From the NCBI RefSeq assembly GCF_011038965.1, contig NZ_JAAKEB010000006.1, positions 92,442-156,441 of the forward strand: 64,000 bases of DNA, in the 5' to 3' direction. This document shows, one piece after another, positions 35,539 to 44,715 of the stretch. Every line of letters begins with the position of its first letter. Position 1 is the first letter of the stretch. A model generated the notes under the pieces. The model did not search any database and had not been told where the DNA came from. It was given only the letters and a program-made list of their open reading frames with translations. Position numbers and translations under genes: made by a program. Source of the DNA: Adlercreutzia sp. ZJ141. Its GTDB lineage: Bacteria; Actinomycetota; Coriobacteriia; Coriobacteriales; Eggerthellaceae.

Positions 35539-38166
35539 TTGAATACCGCTGAATCCGTAGTGCTCATTTCTCGCTGCCGAGTGCCTGAATCACACGCCAC
35601 CGTGTTTTATCGCAAGCGCATAACGAACCTTATCGAAGACAGCAGTGGAAACCCGATGGTTATTGCGGCGCCTGCAGGAAGCGGAAAGACCACAGCGCTC
35701 ATTCAATGGTGCAAAGCATCGACAGACCGAGCATGCGCTTGGCTTTCCGTTGAGCCTAACACCCATGACAGCACCGTTTTCTGGAGCTACGTCATCTGTT
35801 CCCTCGGACATACCATTCCCGAAATAGGAGCGCAAACTCTACTCCAGGGCATTTCAAACCGAATGACCCGCGCCACCATCAATTTACTGATTAACCGCCT
35901 GGCAAAACAGCAGCGCAGTTTTTCCCTCGTCATAGATAATATTGAAAACATAAAGAGTGAAGTCATTTGGCAGGAACTCGACAGCTTCTGCAGTAGCGTA
36001 TCGCCCTTTGGACGTATTGTGCTCGCCGGTCGGTCGCTACCGAAGTTTCCGCTTTCCCGCACCTCTATCGACAATCGGATGCGACAGATCGGATTCTCGG
36101 CACTTGCCTTCAATAGGTTGGAAATCAGCCAACTCATCGAAGCATCTATGCCATCGGGAAAAGGACCCGCCACAACCGTCCTCCACGAATCAAGCGGCGG
36201 ATGGCCAACTATCGCTCTTGCTCTCATCAGATCCTGGGAGGAAGGCAATTCGAATCTGAAAGAAGCTCTCGTCCCTCATTCTAATACTCTCGCACTTGAT
36301 TTTATCCAAGAGGAAGTCTTTGTGAACGTGCCTTCCGACTCTCTTGACTTTCTCAAGGTCGTCTCAGCGTTGCCCGTCATAGCACAAAGCACCTTTGAGC
36401 AAATAGTGCTTCCCCTTTGCCATACTATCGGCAGTTCCGCAGACTTGCACATAAAACGACTCTACCGCGACTACTGTCTTTTGGAACGAGTGAGCGGCTA
36501 CGGTTATCGCTGCAATCCCGTCATAGCTTCAATACTTCAAAAGCAGCTTCAACAAGAGAACCCAGAACTGCACCACAGTCTCAACGAGAACATAGCCAAT
36601 ACGCTTGTGCAGCACCAAAGACCCATCGAGGCCATCCCCTACGCATGCAAAGGCGAGTGCTGGGATATGGCCGTTGGTCTTATCCTGAAAACGTATTCAC
36701 AGATTGGCATGGAAGGACAATTCAAGAAACTCATACAGTGGCTCGATGAAATTCCTCACGAATACTTCGATGCCAACCCCGAACTCAACCTGGCGAAAGC
36801 CACGGCACTCATACCCTCCGGCCCGCTAGAGGAAACAGAGCACCTTCTCGCCAAAGTAGCCCAGAATCTCGAAAGACAACCGAATACTCACGACATCTCA
36901 GAAGATAACTTCCCATTTTTCTGCGGGCCACCTATTATTCGTGCCTACAACGCCGCTTTTGCTATGAATAACGGCTCAAGCCTGATTGCCTATGCAGCCG
37001 AAACGAAAAAACTACTTGGAACGCAAAGCAGCCAAGCTTACGAAAGTAGCATAACGCTTATGAACGGCATCGGAAACATGCTGCAAGGAGACCTCTCAAC
37101 TGCTGAACAGCAACTTTCTCGTCAACTCGAGAAACTCGACGACGAGGAAGTTGCACTGTACGTACCACTCTTGGCAGCGTTTTACATGTCTTTAATCCTG
37201 TATCAGCGTGCACGTCTCGATGATGCACAACGCCTCATAGAAAAGTCGATTGCGAAAGCACACAACAATCGCGGAGAATCACTTGAAATCGAGGGCATGC
37301 TTCGGATTATGTATGCATGGGTGCTCTACGATACCAACAAGCTTGAAGAGTGTCGCAGCCAAGCTTTGCAAGGCACATCTATCCTACGAGACCAACCGTC
37401 ATCTCCCTTCCTTTCCGTTGGATGCGAGATCCTGTTCTATGTATTAACTGCACTTAACGATATGGGCGGGATAGAAAAATACCGACGGAAGTATCGGCAG
37501 CAAAGTCACGCGATGCCAACATCCTTCATGCGCTTATCGATGTGTACCGAAATCATGGAGAACAAGAGCGCAGACGATGATTCCCACTCAAGAGTTTCAT
37601 CAAGGGGATTCTCACATCTGTGGCACCTGCGACGAGTTGCGCAAACCGCTATTGAGCAAAAGAAATGGGATTATGCAGATTCGAGTTTGAAGAGCGTAGC
37701 TGACGATGCTCGATCAATCGGACTATTGCGATATACCATGGAGGCACAGGCCATTCGAAGCATCCTGCTTTCGAAGACACACCGTGAAATAGACGCCCTT
37801 GATGCCCTATCCGAAGCATTGCGCATAGGTGAAAGCTGCGGAAGCGTACGGGTTTTTCTCGATGAGGGAGAAGCGATGAAAAGCCTTCTTGTCAAAGCTC
37901 GAAAAAGAGGACTGTCTCCCCGCTTTGTTGTGCGTCTCCTACACCTCTTTCCCCAAACTATTGTAAGCGAAGAGTGCGTTCTCACCTCTCGGGAACTGGA
38001 AATACTAACGTTACTCTCCGACGGCCATTCTCCAAAAGAAATTGCTGCAACGCTTTATGTATCAACAGGAACCGTTCGCACGCACCTTCACCATATTTAC
38101 GAAAAGCTCAACATTTCTGGACAACGCGAGGCCATACTGAAGGCTCAACAGCTGGGTTTGCTTTAG
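35539..38166 (+). CDS. Large ATP-binding LuxR-family regulator (MalT-like)
   Basis: 875 residues. N-terminal P-loop APAGSGKTTAL (about residues 44-54) in a STAND-type NTPase, a long helical repeat region, and a C-terminal LuxR helix-turn-helix (LTSRELEILTLLSDGHSPKE, then STGTVRTHLHHIYEKL). Such proteins are ligand- and ATP-gated activators. It is divergent from the SDR/Fix operon across 278 bases and is its probable regulator. The start codon is TTG, supported by AAGGGGGG. Base composition looks more AT-rich than in neighbouring genes. Confidence 0.9.
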   Translation: MNTAESVVLISRCRVPESHATVFYRKRITNLIEDSSGNPMVIAAPAGSGKTTALIQWCKASTDRACAWLSVEPNTHDSTVFWSYVICSLGHTIPEIGAQTLLQGISNRMTRATINLLINRLAKQQRSFSLVIDNIENIKSEVIWQELDSFCSSVSPFGRIVLAGRSLPKFPLSRTSIDNRMRQIGFSALAFNRLEISQLIEASMPSGKGPATTVLHESSGGWPTIALALIRSWEEGNSNLKEALVPHSNTLALDFIQEEVFVNVPSDSLDFLKVVSALPVIAQSTFEQIVLPLCHTIGSSADLHIKRLYRDYCLLERVSGYGYRCNPVIASILQKQLQQENPELHHSLNENIANTLVQHQRPIEAIPYACKGECWDMAVGLILKTYSQIGMEGQFKKLIQWLDEIPHEYFDANPELNLAKATALIPSGPLEETEHLLAKVAQNLERQPNTHDISEDNFPFFCGPPIIRAYNAAFAMNNGSSLIAYAAETKKLLGTQSSQAYESSITLMNGIGNMLQGDLSTAEQQLSRQLEKLDDEEVALYVPLLAAFYMSLILYQRARLDDAQRLIEKSIAKAHNNRGESLEIEGMLRIMYAWVLYDTNKLEECRSQALQGTSILRDQPSSPFLSVGCEILFYVLTALNDMGGIEKYRRKYRQQSHAMPTSFMRLSMCTEIMENKSADDDSHSRVSSRGFSHLWHLRRVAQTAIEQKKWDYADSSLKSVADDARSIGLLRYTMEAQAIRSILLSKTHREIDALDALSEALRIGESCGSVRVFLDEGEAMKSLLVKARKRGLSPRFVVRLLHLFPQTIVSEECVLTSRELEILTLLSDGHSPKEIAATLYVSTGTVRTHLHHIYEKLNISGQREAILKAQQLGLL

Positions 38167-38495
38167 AATCCCGTAGACTGCTTCAGCGGCACAGACACCA
38201 CCATCCGTACTTTTCCGCCTTGCTCTATCGCGCTGCTATGGGTCGCTCTTTATGATACCCACCATAGAAAACAGCAGTTTGTATCGTTTTTCAATTGGAC
38301 CCAGAACAGGATTGGCGAGCAATAGCAGAAGCTTCGCAAGGTTTACAAGTTGTCGCTTAGGTGCAGGCCGCATTCGCGGTAGAATCGGTGCGTTCAACAA
38401 GTGTCGTCCGCGAACAAGGGGCCACACGGAAGTGCGAGCCCAAGCCAGAGGGCAAAATCCCACGCGGACGGCCCAACGCGAAAGGCAGGTGTGCT
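38167..38495. other. Gene-free stretch between regulator and aminopeptidase
   Basis: Holds copy B of the 24-base repeat (38329-38352). No convincing terminator for the LuxR gene was seen. A GC-rich segment follows up to the aminopeptidase ribosome site (GCAGGTG). Confidence 0.4.
38329..38352. repeat. 24-base sequence repeated at 27074-27097, copy B
   Basis: Identical to copy A over 24 bases. Similarity fades at the flanks. A weaker likeness (AGCAAGTTTTACAAACACG) occurs at about 42349-42367 upstream of the YfcC gene. Confidence 0.75.
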
Positions 38496-39986
38496 ATGGA
38501 ACGCGAAAACGCATGGAAGAACTACGACGAGGAAGCCTTAGCCGAGCTTGAGAAGCTTAGCAAGGGCTACATCGATTTCATATCAGAGAACAAAACCGAG
38601 CGCGAAGTGACGGCCGCATCGATCCGCATGGCCGAACAAGCGGGCTACATGCCGCTCGAGCGCGCCGTGAGCGACAGCCGCGCGCTTCACGCAGGTGACA
38701 AGGTGTGGGCGCACATGCAAGGCAAGGCGCTCATGCTCGTGCAGCTAGGAAGCGCCCCGCTGCAACAGGGAATAAACATCTTAGGGGCACATGTGGACAG
38801 CCCACGTTTAGACATCAAGCAGAACCCGCTGTACGAATCGGGCGACTTCGCGCTGCTGGACACGCATTATTACGGTGGAATTAAGAAGTACCAATGGGTA
38901 ACGCTTCCTTTGGCACTTCACGGGGTAGTTGCCAAAACCGACGGCACCGTGATCGATATCTGCATCGGCGAAGACGAGGCCGACCCGGTGTTCTGCGTAA
39001 CCGACATCCTGCCGCACTTGGGTGCGCAACAGATGGAGAAGCCCGCAGCGAAGATCGTCGAAGGCGAAGACCTCGACGTGCTGGTAGGCAGCCGTCCGGC
39101 CACGCAGGCTCGTACCGAAGACACAAAGCATACCGACGCTGCCGCCAACGATCCCGCAACGCCTGCCGGAGCCACCGATAAAGAAGGGAGCACAAAAGAC
39201 CCGGTAAAGACATACGTGCTTTCTCTCTTGCAGCAGAAATACGACATCAGCGAAGAGGACTTCCTGTCCGCCGAGCTTGAGGTGGTGCCCGCCGGACGGG
39301 CGCGCGAACTCGGGTTTGACCGCAGCATGGTAATCGGCTACGGACAAGACGACAGCGTATGCGCGTACACCTCGCTGGTAGCGCAGTTAGATGCGCCAGC
39401 CGAGCTGAACAAAACGGCGGTGTGCCTCCTAGTCGACAAGGAAGAGATCGGAAGCGTCGGAGCCAGCGGCATGACATCGCGCTTCTTTGAGAACACCATG
39501 GCCGAAATCTTAGCGTTGGCCGACGAGCAGCTTGCCGGACGGCGCGCCGAAGTTGGCGGCGGCCTTGCGCTACGCCGCTGCCTGGCGGCGTCGAGTATGC
39601 TGTCCTCCGACGTGTCGGCAGGATTCGACCCACTATATGCGGGCGTGTTCGAAACGAAAAACACCGCATATTTAGGCCGTGGCCTGGTATTCAACAAGTA
39701 CACGGGGGCGCGCGGCAAAAGCGGTAGCAACGACGCTCGTGCCGAATTCGTGGCACGTGTGCGCCGGGTGATGGACGATGCGCACGTAAGCTTCCAAACC
39801 GCCGAGTTAGGGCGCGTCGATGCGGGCGGCGGCGGCACTATCGCCTACATTCCCGCTGAATATGGCATGGACGTCATTGACTCGGGTGTGCCGGTGCTGT
39901 CAATGCATTCGCCGTGGGAGGTAACCAGCAAGGCCGACATCTTCGAAGCCTACAAAGGCTACGCAGCATTTTTAACGAACGCGTAA
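38496..39986 (+). CDS. M18-family aminopeptidase
   Basis: 496 residues. Zinc aminopeptidase removing N-terminal, often acidic, residues from peptides in the cytoplasm. Metal-binding motifs LGAHVDSPRLDIK, LVDKEEIGSVGASG (the catalytic Glu pair) and the final MHSPWEVTSKAD are intact. A hydrophilic stretch of about 30 residues (about 210-240, Thr/Ala/Asp-rich) sits before YVLSLLQQKYDISEEDF and is longer than usual. The start at 38496 has AGGCAGGTG upstream; a longer in-frame start at 38361 has none. Confidence 0.92.
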   Translation: MERENAWKNYDEEALAELEKLSKGYIDFISENKTEREVTAASIRMAEQAGYMPLERAVSDSRALHAGDKVWAHMQGKALMLVQLGSAPLQQGINILGAHVDSPRLDIKQNPLYESGDFALLDTHYYGGIKKYQWVTLPLALHGVVAKTDGTVIDICIGEDEADPVFCVTDILPHLGAQQMEKPAAKIVEGEDLDVLVGSRPATQARTEDTKHTDAAANDPATPAGATDKEGSTKDPVKTYVLSLLQQKYDISEEDFLSAELEVVPAGRARELGFDRSMVIGYGQDDSVCAYTSLVAQLDAPAELNKTAVCLLVDKEEIGSVGASGMTSRFFENTMAEILALADEQLAGRRAEVGGGLALRRCLAASSMLSSDVSAGFDPLYAGVFETKNTAYLGRGLVFNKYTGARGKSGSNDARAEFVARVRRVMDDAHVSFQTAELGRVDAGGGGTIAYIPAEYGMDVIDSGVPVLSMHSPWEVTSKADIFEAYKGYAAFLTNA

Positions 39987-40005
39987 GTTAGAAAACAAAC
40001 CATCC

Positions 40006-40056
40006 GGCTATCTGCGCATAATCTCACTGGATCAAGCCCTCCATGCGCAGATAGCC
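40006..40056 (+). terminator. Terminator-like stem after the aminopeptidase gene
   Basis: Perfect 14-bp stem GGCTATCTGCGCAT/ATGCGCAGATAGCC with a 23-base loop. No strong T-run follows. Confidence 0.6.
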
Positions 40057-40158
40057 ACCGTTCACTCACCCCTCCTTATACCCAACCTCCGATATGCAAC
40101 GTTCGTTCACAACGCTTGAGCACCCATTATTACGGAAGCGTAACGACGATGTGACGAT

Positions 40159-40185
40159 TTAGCACTCTCGCTTCACGAGTGCTAA
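40159..40185. promoter_or_regulatory. CIRCE operator upstream of hsp20
   Basis: TTAGCACTC-N9-GAGTGCTAA, identical to the consensus HrcA-binding element. It stands about 200 bases before the hsp20 start, implying a long leader, and indicates heat-shock repression by HrcA. Confidence 0.95.
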
Positions 40186-40386
40186 TAATCGTGCCATACT
40201 CTTTGCGAACCAAAAAACGGTCCGGTTCGAGACCCCCGATGCGAGGATGTAAAGCGCAAGCGATACGGAAGGCATGTAACAGCACCACCTGTACAGGGTA
40301 CACACATCACCCGCCTGCGCTCATGCATCCACTAACTCGGCGCATCGAAGCCAAACCGGCCACGACGCACAAAGGAGTTGACACTC

Positions 40387-40848
40387 ATGACGAAGATGAT
40401 GGTAACCACACCGCGCAATGCCCACCGCAGCCTACTCAACGAGCTGATGAGCGATCCGTTCGATGCCTTCTTTAACATGCCGGCCATGCCCGCGCAGAAG
40501 ATGGCACCCACACTCATGCGCACCGACATCAAGGAAACCCCGACCGCCTTCGAGCTGACTATCGATCTGCCTGGCTTCAAGAAAGAGGACGTAAAGATCG
40601 AGCTGAAGGAAGGTAACCTGCACGTATCTGCTGAAACTCGCAGCGAGTCAAGCGACACGGATGAGGCTGGCACCTACGTTCGCAAGGAACGCTTCAGCGG
40701 AAAGTGCAGCCGCACCTTCTATGCCGGCGAAGACATCGAAGAGGACGAAATCCGCGCCCGCTTCGAGAACGGTGTCCTCAGCATTACGGTACCGAAGAAG
40801 CAGGAGCAGCCCAAGCTGGAAGAGTCGAGAAGCATCGCCATCGACTAA
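40387..40848 (+). CDS. Small heat-shock protein, Hsp20 family
   Basis: 153 residues. ATP-independent holdase chaperone. The alpha-crystallin domain spans about residues 40-140 (FELTIDLPGFKKEDVKIELK; the conserved G-V-L is in ENGVLSITVPKK). Controlled by the CIRCE element. The 200-base leader between operator and start contains no other clear gene. The start ATG at 40387 follows AAAGGAG. Confidence 0.95.
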   Translation: MTKMMVTTPRNAHRSLLNELMSDPFDAFFNMPAMPAQKMAPTLMRTDIKETPTAFELTIDLPGFKKEDVKIELKEGNLHVSAETRSESSDTDEAGTYVRKERFSGKCSRTFYAGEDIEEDEIRARFENGVLSITVPKKQEQPKLEESRSIAID

Positions 40849-40861
40849 GCTGCCCGGCAAG

Positions 40862-40901
40862 CGGTAGCCGACAACTGCACCATGCAGCTCACCGGCTACC
40901 G
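40862..40901. terminator. Hairpin after hsp20
   Basis: CGGTAGCCG/CGGCTACCG stem (40862-40870 with 40893-40901) with an inner CTGCA/TGCAG stem. A second stem, CAGGAAAGCG/CGCTTTCCTG (40965-40974 with 40986-40995), lies before the convergent luxR gene. Confidence 0.5.
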
Positions 40902-41086
40902 AACCAGCCCCCCTTGGGTGAAGCAACCCCTTACCCCATTTCGCTTCACCCCTTCTTTCTCCTTCAGGAAAGCGGCCCACGTGGTCGCTTTCCTGCGTTT
41001 GGAAGCAAGCACGCAGCAAATCGCGCTGCAAGCCTTGCCGCATCCGACAGCCGCGCCACCTGCGTCTATCCTGCCACTGCGTTTTC

Positions 41087-42055
41087 TTACATGCGCTTCC
41101 AGAAATCCTGCGAAAGCTCCTTGCGGTTGGCACAACCCGTCTTCTTAAAAATGTTGTGCATGTGCACCTTCACCGTATTGAGCGCGATGCCCATGCCCGA
41201 CGCAATATTCTGATTGTCCTTACCCGACAGCGCCTGCCCCAACACCTCGCGCTCACGCGCCGACAGCCCATAACGACGCGCATAGGCAAGCAAGTTCTCA
41301 CGCATCTTCTCGTCATCAGGGCCATCCTTAATGGCAGTTGGCTCGTGAAAACGCATGAGCAGCATGCGTGCTGCGTCACGACAGGCAAAAAAGGCGCAGG
41401 CGAGCAGCAGTACATTTTCGGCGTAGTTTCGCTCTGAGCTTATAAGAACTGGTCCAATTTGGAAGTACGGCGTATCGCAAATCAAAAACCCGTAGACATC
41501 CTCAATGACAATACAGGCACCCAACACGACCAACGTGGCCGCAATCCAGCGCTTCCGCCACAGACGCGCCCGTTCGAACTCGTCTTTCGTGCGGAGGAAG
41601 CGCATAGTTGCCGCGCAGAGCATCCACAGCAAAAACACGCTACGCAACGTATAGAATGCAAAGCGCTGAAACCCGCTATCAGGAAAGCCCACCAGCACGA
41701 ACTCGCTCAAACCAATGAACACCAGGCCAGGCACGATGCGCATCGCTTCACGCGTATCTCCCACGTACTCGCAAATGATCAGCCAAAGCGAAACGAGAAA
41801 ACCCGCACCGGTGAAGATAACCAAAAACGACCGAACGAGCAAGTACGTGCCGTCGTGTACAAATGCCGCATCAATGTGCTCCATGAACACGTCTTGAAAC
41901 ACCAGTACCACATCGAAAAAGTACGACAGGAAACCCGTGAAGGAATAGAGCATCATTTTGCTGCGGCCTACCAAAAACGCCGACAAGCACGCCGCAGCCG
42001 CCAAACACGATGCGAGCAGCGTGAGGATCATCTCGTAGAACAGCAGTAGTTCCAT
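41087..42055 (-). CDS. Membrane-anchored LuxR-family regulator
   Basis: 322 residues. About seven hydrophobic spans in residues 1-230, then a cytoplasmic LuxR helix-turn-helix (YGLSAREREVLGQALSGKDN, IALNTVKVHMHNIFKKTG). Membrane LuxR regulators of this layout are greatly expanded in Eggerthellaceae, commonly beside a transporter or reductase whose substrate they are thought to sense. Here the divergent neighbour is the YfcC-type transporter 570 bases away. The start at 42055 has AAAGG upstream. Confidence 0.88.
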   Translation of the reverse strand: MELLLFYEMILTLLASCLAAAACLSAFLVGRSKMMLYSFTGFLSYFFDVVLVFQDVFMEHIDAAFVHDGTYLLVRSFLVIFTGAGFLVSLWLIICEYVGDTREAMRIVPGLVFIGLSEFVLVGFPDSGFQRFAFYTLRSVFLLWMLCAATMRFLRTKDEFERARLWRKRWIAATLVVLGACIVIEDVYGFLICDTPYFQIGPVLISSERNYAENVLLLACAFFACRDAARMLLMRFHEPTAIKDGPDDEKMRENLLAYARRYGLSAREREVLGQALSGKDNQNIASGMGIALNTVKVHMHNIFKKTGCANRKELSQDFWKRM

Positions 42056-42624
42056 GACGCTCGACCTTTCGCTCACATCCACGGGGGATGGCGTCTACAT
42101 GAATAGTCTTCAGGTGATAATCGGACGCTTGCCAACACCCAAAGCAAAACTCGAAGATTACTTCACTTGAAACTCAAAAGCCGAACTCAAACCATTTGCG
42201 CCGCGCGGTGGAATCGGGTGCTTTTTGCTTTCATAAACACGCGCGTTTCGTTCAACAGGATTATCTCAAAAAGGAAGCGCTGCGTAAACGAAAAGACGCG
42301 TTTCTGATTTTCGCACATATACTTTCATCAGGCGTTTATTGAGGGATTAGCAAGTTTTACAAACACGTTAACCACAAGATACACCAAGCCGTGCACCCCC
42401 GTTAATCCTTCACGGCACGCCAAAACCATGCAATGGTGGCTATGTAGTAACACGGGAGAGGGACATCCAAACAAGACAGAAGCGCAACACCTTCGATTCG
42501 CACCCTTGCAGCACGATCGCTGCGCTTTGACGTCCGCCAAAGTTCTGCAGCGTGAAGCATAGATGTACCGTTCGCATCCATTGGGAAGGACCCTTGGAAA
42601 ACGACCAGAAAAGGAGGGGCTATC
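42056..42624. other. Long divergent control region, luxR/yfcC
   Basis: 569 bases without a supported gene. AT-rich around 42100-42350. It contains the degenerate likeness of the 24-base repeat near 42349. Near 42600 is the AAAAGGAGGGG ribosome site of the transporter gene. No clear hairpin or operator. Confidence 0.4.
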
Positions 42625-44220
42625 ATGTCTGACGCTGCCAAGAAAAGCAGAAAGAAACGCTCGATATCTTCATTCACCATTCTTTTGATCATGTTGGTGG
42701 TTCTGGCCATTCTTACGCTCATCATGGCGTTTACCGGAACCGAAGGCATTGAGGGGGCAACGCTGTCAGGCGTGCTCACTGCTCCGGTGAAGGGCTTTAC
42801 GGACGCTTTACCCATCTGTTTGTTTGTTATCATCCTCGGTGGCTTTTTAGGTGTTGTCACCGAAACCGGTGCGCTTGATGCCGGCATCGCGGCGCTGGTA
42901 AAAAAGATGCACGGCAACGAGCTTATCCTCATTCCTATCCTCATGTTCATCTTCTCCATTGGCGGCACCACCTACGGCATGCTCGAGGAAACCGTGCCAT
43001 TCTACCTGCTGCTCGCGGCGACCATGGTGGCCGCCGGCTTCGACAGCATGGTTGGCGCATCCGTGGTGCTGCTGGGCGCTGGCTGCGGTGTGCTGGGTTC
43101 CACGGTAAACCCGTTCGCCATCGGCGCTGCGGTCGACTCGCTGTCAGGCACCGGCCTTGAGGTAAACCAAGGCATTATCATCGGCTTGGGTGCTGCACTG
43201 TGGCTGATCTCGTTGGCTATTTCAATCGTGTTTGTCATGCGCTACGCAAAGAAGGTTAAAGCTGACAAGGGTTCCACTATTCTGTCGCTGCAAGAACAAG
43301 AAGTCATGAATAAGGAATTTGGCGAGGAAGCCAAAGCTGCACAGGAAGCCAAAGCAGACCCAAACGCAAAGCTACTCAGCGGCCGCCAGAAGGCAACGCT
43401 TATCGTGTTCGGCCTGACGTTTTTGGTCATGGTTATCAGTTTCATTCCGTGGGAAGACCTTGGCGTAGATATGTTTAACGCCGGCGCTGCTTATGAAGAG
43501 GTTGCCACCGATGTGAACGGCGACGAAATTACCGCCGTATACGACGAGGCCACCGACTCTGCCTTAACGCTTAATGGCGAAGCTTCCGGTGTTGCTGTTA
43601 CCGAAGAGCAAGTGTCGAGCAGTTGGTCATCGTTCCTGACGGGCCTCCCGCTTGGTCAGTGGTACTTTGACGAAGCATCTACGTGGTTCTTGCTGATGGC
43701 AATCATCATCGGCCTGATCGGCGGCATTTCCGAAAGCCGCTTCGTGAAGGCGTTCGTTAACGGCTGCGCCAGTATGATGTCGGTCGTGCTCATCATCGCA
43801 CTCGCCCGCTCCATCACCGTACTCATGGCTGAAACAGGCCTGTCGGTTTGGATTCTCGAGAACGCCGCCAACGCACTGGCTGGCATGTCGGCAGTTATCT
43901 TCGCCCCACTGTCATACCTGCTCTACATCATACTGTCGTTCCTGATTCCGTCTTCGTCGGGCATGGCAACGGTGTCCATGCCCATCATGGGCCCCTTGGC
44001 AAGTCATCTCGGCTTCTCTGTTGAGACAATGGTGGTCATCTTCAGCGCCGGCAATGGCCTGGTGAACCTGTTCACCCCCACCTGCGGTGCTATCATGGGC
44101 GGCTTGGCAATTGCTAAAATCGAGTACTCAACCTGGTTGAAGTTCGGCGCGAAACTATTCATCATCTTGGGTGTGGTCAGCATGCTGGTTCTCACCGCAG
44201 CGATGGTTATCTTGCAGTAG
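42625..44220 (+). CDS. YfcC-family (ArsB/ArcD-like) membrane transporter
   Basis: 531 residues, about 12 membrane spans. FSIGGTTYGMLEETVPFY and the later SSSGMATVSMPIMGPLASHL, GLVNLFTPTCG are typical of the YfcC/C4-dicarboxylate-like family that includes arginine/ornithine and peptide carriers. A hydrophilic segment of roughly 70 residues near the middle (about 290-360) is larger than usual and presumably faces one side of the membrane. Substrate unknown; a basic amino acid is plausible given the metabolism. Regulation by the divergent LuxR protein is likely. Confidence 0.88.
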   Translation: MSDAAKKSRKKRSISSFTILLIMLVVLAILTLIMAFTGTEGIEGATLSGVLTAPVKGFTDALPICLFVIILGGFLGVVTETGALDAGIAALVKKMHGNELILIPILMFIFSIGGTTYGMLEETVPFYLLLAATMVAAGFDSMVGASVVLLGAGCGVLGSTVNPFAIGAAVDSLSGTGLEVNQGIIIGLGAALWLISLAISIVFVMRYAKKVKADKGSTILSLQEQEVMNKEFGEEAKAAQEAKADPNAKLLSGRQKATLIVFGLTFLVMVISFIPWEDLGVDMFNAGAAYEEVATDVNGDEITAVYDEATDSALTLNGEASGVAVTEEQVSSSWSSFLTGLPLGQWYFDEASTWFLLMAIIIGLIGGISESRFVKAFVNGCASMMSVVLIIALARSITVLMAETGLSVWILENAANALAGMSAVIFAPLSYLLYIILSFLIPSSSGMATVSMPIMGPLASHLGFSVETMVVIFSAGNGLVNLFTPTCGAIMGGLAIAKIEYSTWLKFGAKLFIILGVVSMLVLTAAMVILQ

Positions 44221-44294
44221 CGCATTGCTAGCCTGCAAAGCCGCACAGCCGCGCAAATCGCACGGATTGCGAAAAGCGAACTTTGCCGCACTAC

Positions 44295-44333
44295 AAACGG
44301 GAGACGTCCACTTCGGTGGGCGCCTCCCGTTTT
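44295..44333 (+). terminator. Terminator of the yfcC gene
   Basis: AAACGGGAG/CTCCCGTTT outer stem with an inner GTCCAC-TTCG-GTGGGC hairpin, ending in TTTT. Confidence 0.85.
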
Positions 44334-44411
44334 ACCATGCATAAATGAGTTCCCTACTCAGCGGCCGAGCCTACCGCGCCTATCGCACCTACCGCTTGGG
44401 CGCTTCGCCGT

Positions 44412-44702
44412 CTAAGATACCCCGTCTAAGATGCCCAGCGCAATCTCGTAGCCACCCGCACCGTAGCTTAAGCACTTCGACACGCGCGCGATGGTAGTGG
44501 CCGACGCGCCCGTTTCCTCTTCGATAGCCGCATACGACTTCCCCGCCGACAATAGGCGCGCCACAGTCAGGCGCTGTGAGGTGTCCTTGATCTCGCGGAT
44601 AGTGAACAGGTCCTCCAGCAACGCAAAGATGGTGTCTTCGTCGTTAAGCTCGGCAAGCACGCGCAGCAGATCATCGACTTCCTTCGTTCTGATTTCGGCC
44701 AT
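44412..44702 (-). CDS. YerC/YecD-type TrpR-like regulator
   Basis: 96 residues. A small helix-turn-helix protein related to the Trp repressor fold: TSQRLTVARLLSAGKSYAAI, then EETGASATTIARVSKCL. Family members are of unsettled function. It starts 13 bases after the glnN stop on the same strand with AAAGGC as site, so it is cotranscribed with glutamine synthetase here. That context suggests a nitrogen-related role, but this is inference. Confidence 0.88.
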   Translation of the reverse strand: MAEIRTKEVDDLLRVLAELNDEDTIFALLEDLFTIREIKDTSQRLTVARLLSAGKSYAAIEEETGASATTIARVSKCLSYGAGGYEIALGILDGVS

Positions 44703-44715
44703 AGCTGTGCCTTTC

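Noticed and set aside
40210..40386. Small gene in the hsp20 leader
   Set aside because: No frame with a credible ribosome site and length.
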